From positions 1-10,290 of the forward strand of contig DVNC01000025.1 of NCBI GenBank assembly GCA_018714685.1: a stretch of DNA of 10,290 bases, in the 5' to 3' direction. A program made the position numbers and the translations under genes. Below are positions 6,488 to 10,290 of the stretch, in pieces (within the stretch, counting starts at the first letter, position 1; each line of letters begins with the position of its first letter). A model generated the notes under the pieces. That model did no database searches, had not been told where the DNA came from, and saw only the letters and a program-made list of their open reading frames with translations. The DNA comes from Scatocola faecipullorum. Its GTDB lineage: Bacteria > Pseudomonadota > Alphaproteobacteria > RF32 > CAG-239.

Positions 6488-6532
6488 CCCCGTGGTTATC
6501 CGCGGCAGGTCTCTGCCGTCCTGACCGCGGGG
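6488..6532 (+). promoter_or_regulatory. Two-tier hairpin in the gap-pgk spacer
   Basis: CCCCGTGGT (6488-6496) pairs with ACCGCGGGG (6524-6532) through 9 bp including one G-U. Inside it, CGGCAG (6503-6508) pairs with CTGCCG (6513-6518) around a 4-base loop, the two tiers being separated by an internal loop. Only a weak ATTCTCATTTT follows, so it is not a classic terminator. It could be a partial terminator, an mRNA-stabilising or processing site that sets the gap to pgk ratio, or a palindromic repeat. Confidence 0.6.
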
Positions 6533-6563
6533 ATTCTCATTTTATCAGACAAAGGAATTATCA

Positions 6564-7775
6564 ATGACTGCATATAAAACCATTAAAGATTTAGGCGATT
6601 TGAACGGCAAAGTCGTTATGCTGCGCGCAGACCTGAACGTGCCGATGGATGAAAACTTTCACGTAACCAACACCGCGCGCATTGACCGTACGGTTCCGAC
6701 CATCAAAACCCTGATGGAAAAGGGAGCCAAGGTCGTCGTTATTTCTCACTTCGGCCGTCCGGAAGGCAAAGGCGATATGAAAAATTCCCTCAGCCACGTT
6801 GCCCCCGAATTGGAAAAAGCTCTCGGCCATAAAGTCGTTTTCGTTGATGACTGCATCGGCTCCAAAGTTGAAGCTGCGGTTAAAGCGATGAAAGGCGATG
6901 AAGTTCTGCTGCTTGAAAATCTGCGTTTCTATAACGAGGAGAAAAAAGGCGATGAAAAATTTGCCGAAGACTTGGTTAAACCGGCAGACGTTTATGTTTC
7001 CGATGCTTTTTCGACGGCGCACCGCGCCCATGCTTCCATGGTCGCTGCCGTTAAGCTGCGTCCTTCCGCAATGGGCTTGCTGATGGAAGAAGAAGTTAAT
7101 GCTCTGACGACCGGTCTGAACGATCCGAAACGCCCGTTGATGGCGATTGTCGGCGGTTCCAAGGTTTCCACCAAGCTTGACCTGCTGAATAATCTGGTTA
7201 AAAAGGTCGATATGCTGGTTATTTCCGGCGGTATGGCGCACACCTTTATGAAAGCCAGCGGCATTGATACCGTCAACGAAGCCAATTCTCTGGTTCAGAT
7301 GGATATGATTGAGACCGCCAAAGAAATTATGAAAACCGCCAAGGCGAACAATTGCGAAATCATTCTGCCGAAAGACGTTGTCGTTTCTAAGGAATTCAAA
7401 GCCAATGCCGAGCACAAAACCGTTGATTTGGAACATATTCCGGCTGAAGGCTGGAGCCTTATGGATGTCGGCGACAAAACCATTGAAGCCATCAACAAGA
7501 AAATGGAAGAATGCAAAACGCTGGTTTGGAATGGCCCGCTCGGTGTTTTTGAGCTGGTTCCGTTTGACAATGCCACCAATAAAGTTGCTCAGCGTGCAGC
7601 GGTTCTGACCGGCGAAGGCCGCCTGACCACTGTTGCCGGCGGCGGGGATACCGTTTCCGCTTTGGAAAATGCCGGTGTTGCCAATAAATTTTCTTATATT
7701 TCAACCGCCGGCGGCGCTTTCCTGGAATGGATGGAAGGCAAGGAGCTTCCGGGCGTCGTTGTTCTGAAAAAATAG
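6564..7775 (+). CDS. pgk: Phosphoglycerate kinase
   Basis: Pgk transfers phosphate from 1,3-bisphosphoglycerate to ADP, making ATP and 3-phosphoglycerate, the step after Gap in glycolysis and reversible in gluconeogenesis. The 403-aa length is usual. In the N-terminal domain the substrate-binding motifs are RADLNVP (21-27), SHFGRPEG (61-68), LLLENLRFYNEE (115-126) and DAFSTAHRAHAS (147-158); the family more often has Gly where this one has Ser150. The nucleotide domain carries GGSKVSTKL (197-205), NGPLGVFE (323-330), GGGDTVSAL (359-367) and the C-terminal STAGGAFLEWMEGKELPGV (380-398). The start is supported by AAAGGA 7 bases upstream of ATG. It lies 86 bases after gap, with a structured spacer between, and is followed by a strong terminator. 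Intact. Confidence 0.98.
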   Translation: MTAYKTIKDLGDLNGKVVMLRADLNVPMDENFHVTNTARIDRTVPTIKTLMEKGAKVVVISHFGRPEGKGDMKNSLSHVAPELEKALGHKVVFVDDCIGSKVEAAVKAMKGDEVLLLENLRFYNEEKKGDEKFAEDLVKPADVYVSDAFSTAHRAHASMVAAVKLRPSAMGLLMEEEVNALTTGLNDPKRPLMAIVGGSKVSTKLDLLNNLVKKVDMLVISGGMAHTFMKASGIDTVNEANSLVQMDMIETAKEIMKTAKANNCEIILPKDVVVSKEFKANAEHKTVDLEHIPAEGWSLMDVGDKTIEAINKKMEECKTLVWNGPLGVFELVPFDNATNKVAQRAAVLTGEGRLTTVAGGGDTVSALENAGVANKFSYISTAGGAFLEWMEGKELPGVVVLKK

Positions 7776-7795
7776 CCGGCTGTTCCGGTCATGGT

Positions 7796-7824
7796 AAAAC
7801 CCCGCTTTCGGCGGGGTTTTATTT
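7796..7824 (+). terminator. Intrinsic terminator after pgk
   Basis: AAAACCCCGC (7796-7805) pairs with GCGGGGTTTT (7811-7820) around TTTCG, followed by ATTT. A GC-rich 10-bp stem with a T run, 20 bases after the pgk stop, closes the gap-pgk unit. Confidence 0.93.
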
Positions 7825-7871
7825 GTCTAAATGAGAGCTTGATAAAATAAATCCGTCAGAAAACCAAAGGA

Positions 7872-7894
7872 TTTGTTAATAAAATTTTAACAAA
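7872..7894. repeat. AT-rich inverted repeat upstream of the 741-aa gene promoter
   Basis: TTTGTTAA (7872-7879) and TTAACAAA (7887-7894) form a perfect 8-bp dyad with a 7-base centre. It ends 18 bases before the predicted -35 box. It could be an operator or only an AT-rich UP element; no regulator is recognised nearby. Confidence 0.35.
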
Positions 7895-7912
7895 ATTTTT
7901 GTCAAAAAAAGA

Positions 7913-7940
7913 TTGCCTTTTCATCAGGATATGTTACTAT
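7913..7940 (+). promoter_or_regulatory. Extended -10 promoter of the 741-aa protein gene
   Basis: TTGCCT (7913-7918), a 16-base spacer and TACTAT (7935-7940) preceded by TG at 7932-7933 form an extended -10 promoter. Transcription would start near 7947, leaving a short leader with AAGGA at 7962-7966, 8 bases before the ATG. Confidence 0.55.
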
Positions 7941-7974
7941 AAAGTAAGTAAAATTCTGTTCAAGGAACCTGAAG

Positions 7975-10200
7975 ATGGCTGATAGAAGTATTTTATTTAG
8001 CAATTTTAACAGTCCGGAAGCTGAAAATCCCGGCGATTTTGAAAGCTCTTATAATGTCAATGCAATTTCCAAGGCATTGGAACGCCAGCAGCGGGATATT
8101 CAGCGCAAAATAGATCAGGCGCGTGAAAAATTTGAAGAGGCGAAAAACGAACAGGCCGGCCGTTTCGAACAAAACAAAGAATTAACCGAACTGCTTTCCA
8201 TTGATCCGACGCAGTATTTTTCTGCCATTTCGGCTGATCTCAAGAAAAATGACAAGGATGAGTTCGACCGTCTTGACGATTTGCTTAAAAATAATCTTGA
8301 AGAATTTGTCAAACAAGCTACGGCCAGATTAAACAAAGAAAAAGCTGAAATTAAAAAAGCACTGATTGAAAATCAAAAAGACAATCAGCTGACGATGAAA
8401 GCCTTGGGCAACAGCCGTGATGCGGTGCAGAAACAGCAGGACTATCTGGGCGAAAAGCCGGAACTCTACAGCAAGCTGTATTCGATTCAACAGGCTTCCA
8501 AGGCGCATGAAATAGACCGGAGCAAACCGGAGAAGAAAGGCCAGTATGAAATTTCCAGCGTCATAATCCAATCGGACAAAGGCGAACTCGGTCTGGCAGT
8601 CCAGATGCAGCTGATGGAAGGTTCGCCGCTGTTTTTTGCGATTCGCGACGGCAAAATCACTTTCCCAGACAAGCCAATCAGCGAAGAGCAGATGAGGGCG
8701 CTGCTTGACTTTCTCTATGTCCATGGAATCAAGAACTTCGAACTGCCGCCGACCCTGGAACCGGGAATAAAGGAAAAATTTGAGAAAGCTCAGGCAGCCC
8801 GTGAAGAAGAAGCAGATAAAAAAGCTAAAGAAAACGATGAAAAAGTTCCCTATGAACAGCAAAAAGAAGAACCGGCAGACAACAATGTCGTCTCTTCCGA
8901 ACCGGAACTGCCTGAAATTCAGAATGATCCCGGCAATGAGCAGTGGCTTGACAATGCCGATGAACTGAAACCCGAAAAGGCCAAGGATAAAGAAAAGAAG
9001 AAAGAAGGCTATGCCAAAGCACTGGATGAAATGGAAACCTGGTTGCAGAAATCCCTTGGCAAGGAAAAGAACTTAAGCTATTTCCGCCGCGAGCGTAATG
9101 ACAGACTTCGTGATTTTGTCAGTCTGAAAGGTTGGACCGTTTACAGTGTTTATCCCAGCCGAAATCCCGATAACTATAAACTGGACGGCAAACGGAAAGA
9201 CGGCGTGCCGAATGAAACCTACTCATTCCGCATTATGATTAAGCCGAACGGCAAAGGCGGCATTGATGTCGGCTATGCTATGCCGAAAGGCGGTAAAGTA
9301 ACCGACCAGGTGGCAGATAAAGTGGTTGCGCTGCAAAAGAGCCAGGGCAATAAATATATCCGTTTCCCCAAAGGTCTGAGTGATGATGATACCGGCGTTT
9401 TCCGTATGGCTTGTGCCCGCGCCGGCGTTATTCCCCGGGGCATCGGCATTAACGAACATCATGCCAAAAAGATGATTGATGCAGCCAGCGGAACTCTGAG
9501 CGAAAAAGATTTGGAAATCTTTAAATATCGTTTGGCCCTGCAGATGGAGGCCAATATGGGGGCTGATACCAACGGCCGCCAGGCCAATAAGGTAGCCGAG
9601 CTTAAAGGCGAATACTTCTTCTCACCCTTCAAAGACCGCTTTGATGACACACTCAAACCGGCTCTGCAGGATGCGATTAACGGCAAAGAGGCGGATAAGG
9701 TTATCGGCGCTTCCCGCGCAATTCAGGAAATTTACGGTCTCTATGAAAAGGCCAGCGAAGCTCAGGTGGGCGACTTGGTTAATTTAATGCAGCCCGAAGA
9801 TCAAAAAGCTTTTCTTGACAGTATGACCAAAGCCGGCATAACAATGGATCCGGAAATGGACGTCCGCGCCATGCCGAAAGAATATATGTCCAAAATGTTT
9901 GCTGTCTTGAGCGAGAAACATGCCAAAAATGCGGCCAAAGAAATGGAAAGCGAATTTGCCCGCCGCCGTGAAACCGACCCGGATGCTAAAAGCTACGACG
10001 TTACTAAGGAAATGGTTGCCGACGAAACGGCTAATCTGCGCCAGATGGGCGATAATCTGGAAAAAGACCACCATGTTCCGGGCTTGCGCGTTCCTTATCT
10101 GGGGTCGCCGCGTCATGACTATCCCAATGACAACAGTTATCAGAAAAAGAACACGAAAAACAATTTCAAAGCTCCCAGAAAGGAAGCCCATACTTATTAA
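7975..10200 (+). CDS. Large charged coiled-coil-containing protein of unknown function (741 aa)
   Basis: I do not recognise this gene. The product has no signal peptide or membrane segment, a single Cys (480) and very many Lys, Glu, Asp and Gln. Order: a mostly helical, coiled-coil-like N-terminus (about 28-180); a globular module (about 192-262); a Lys/Glu/Pro-rich linker (about 270-350); a second globular module (about 355-505, with FVSLKGWTVYSVYPSRNP, YSFRIMIKPNGKGGIDVGY and KYIRFPKGLSDDDTGVFRMA); a helical C-terminal region (about 505-695); and a basic, Asn-rich tail ending EAHTY. Modules one and two match at several positions with a 207-residue offset, suggesting an old duplication. The helix-strand-helix layout of module two is faintly like the LPD7-type domains of large polyvalent proteins, which is only a guess. 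The start is set by AAGGA 8 bases upstream. It is monocistronic, with its own promoter and terminator. A scaffold or effector role is possible but unproven. Confidence 0.88.
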   Translation: MADRSILFSNFNSPEAENPGDFESSYNVNAISKALERQQRDIQRKIDQAREKFEEAKNEQAGRFEQNKELTELLSIDPTQYFSAISADLKKNDKDEFDRLDDLLKNNLEEFVKQATARLNKEKAEIKKALIENQKDNQLTMKALGNSRDAVQKQQDYLGEKPELYSKLYSIQQASKAHEIDRSKPEKKGQYEISSVIIQSDKGELGLAVQMQLMEGSPLFFAIRDGKITFPDKPISEEQMRALLDFLYVHGIKNFELPPTLEPGIKEKFEKAQAAREEEADKKAKENDEKVPYEQQKEEPADNNVVSSEPELPEIQNDPGNEQWLDNADELKPEKAKDKEKKKEGYAKALDEMETWLQKSLGKEKNLSYFRRERNDRLRDFVSLKGWTVYSVYPSRNPDNYKLDGKRKDGVPNETYSFRIMIKPNGKGGIDVGYAMPKGGKVTDQVADKVVALQKSQGNKYIRFPKGLSDDDTGVFRMACARAGVIPRGIGINEHHAKKMIDAASGTLSEKDLEIFKYRLALQMEANMGADTNGRQANKVAELKGEYFFSPFKDRFDDTLKPALQDAINGKEADKVIGASRAIQEIYGLYEKASEAQVGDLVNLMQPEDQKAFLDSMTKAGITMDPEMDVRAMPKEYMSKMFAVLSEKHAKNAAKEMESEFARRRETDPDAKSYDVTKEMVADETANLRQMGDNLEKDHHVPGLRVPYLGSPRHDYPNDNSYQKKNTKNNFKAPRKEAHTY

Positions 10201-10203
10201 ATT

Positions 10204-10232
10204 AAAATCCCCTCAAAAGAGGGGATTTTTTT
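10204..10232. terminator. Intrinsic terminator, probably bidirectional
   Basis: AAAATCCCCTC (10204-10214) pairs with GAGGGGATTTT (10219-10229) around AAAA, followed by further T to 10232. It lies 4 bases after the 741-aa gene stop and directly abuts the stop codon of a probable converging gene. Confidence 0.92.
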
Positions 10233-10290
10233 ATGCTTCAATAACCGACGGCAAACCAGCTGACATAACCTGTGCGCATTCCTGTTGTAT
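10231..10290 (-). CDS. Probable C-terminal end of a converging gene (partial)
   Basis: On the minus strand one frame is open from the window edge (10290) for 19 codons to TAA at 10231-10233. It reads IQQECAQVMSAGLPSVIEA. The stop sits at the edge of a bidirectional-type terminator, as in the other convergent pairs of this window. That placement and the plausible amino-acid content are the only support; the stretch is too short to assign a family. Confidence 0.45.
   Translation of the reverse strand: MQQECAQVMSAGLPSVIEA

Noticed and set aside
6488..6540. Hairpin in the gap-pgk spacer as a simple rho-independent terminator
   Set aside because: The outer stem is not followed by a T run (ATTCTCATTTT), so complete termination is unlikely; kept as a structured element instead.
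6591..7436. Long minus-strand open frame (281 codons) inside pgk
   Set aside because: It lies wholly antisense to a complete, family-typical pgk and its translation is low-complexity Phe/Asn/His-rich, as expected for the complement of a biased coding sequence.
8329..8862. Minus-strand open frame with Phe-rich, membrane-like translation inside the 741-aa gene
   Set aside because: The Phe/Leu richness is the complement of Lys/Glu codons in the coiled-coil region, not a true membrane protein.
1..10290. CRISPR array, tRNA genes, insertion sequence or defence system
   Set aside because: No regularly spaced repeats, cloverleaf-like sequence, transposase or nuclease motifs were seen on either strand.

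Overview
The window looks like a chromosomal segment of a Gram-negative bacterium, most likely an uncultured host-associated alphaproteobacterium. This placement is an inference from moderate GC with AT-rich spacers, a lipoprotein next to argS, and a Cys-rich repeat/beta-helix surface protein; no rRNA or marker tree supports it. I see no rRNA, tRNA, insertion sequence, CRISPR array, integrase or origin.

Layout. (1) Bases 1-1169 (+) are the 3' part of a large Cys-rich, apparently exported protein: two ~33-residue Cys repeats followed by a beta-helix-like region. It ends at a bidirectional terminator. (2) Bases 1209-2426 (-) are a two-gene unit: an unknown 208-aa protein, then a nitroreductase-family flavoprotein. 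(3) Bases 2473-4548 (+) are a small predicted lipoprotein starting at TTG, then argS (arginyl-tRNA synthetase), 27 bases apart, followed by a shared terminator. (4) Bases 4618-5100 (-) encode a 160-aa protein with an internal repeat, apparently transcribed from a good sigma-70-type promoter about 160 bases upstream. (5) Bases 5470-7775 (+) are the glycolytic pair gap and pgk, separated by 86 bases that hold a strong two-tier hairpin. (6) Bases 7975-10200 (+) are a stand-alone gene for a 741-aa, highly charged cytoplasmic-type protein of unknown function with its own extended -10 promoter and terminator. (7) Bases 10231-10290 (-) look like the last 19 codons of a converging gene.

Functionally, gap and pgk catalyse consecutive glycolytic/gluconeogenic steps and argS serves translation. 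The rest is accessory or unknown. Every convergent pair is separated by a compact hairpin flanked by A and T runs that can stop both transcripts.

The least explained items are the 741-aa protein (with a possible divergent internal duplication at a 207-residue offset), the 160-aa protein (six matching positions at an exact 65-residue offset), the gap-pgk spacer hairpin, and the truncated Cys-repeat protein. I found no defence island or other clearly new multi-gene system; most of the window is ordinary housekeeping sequence.
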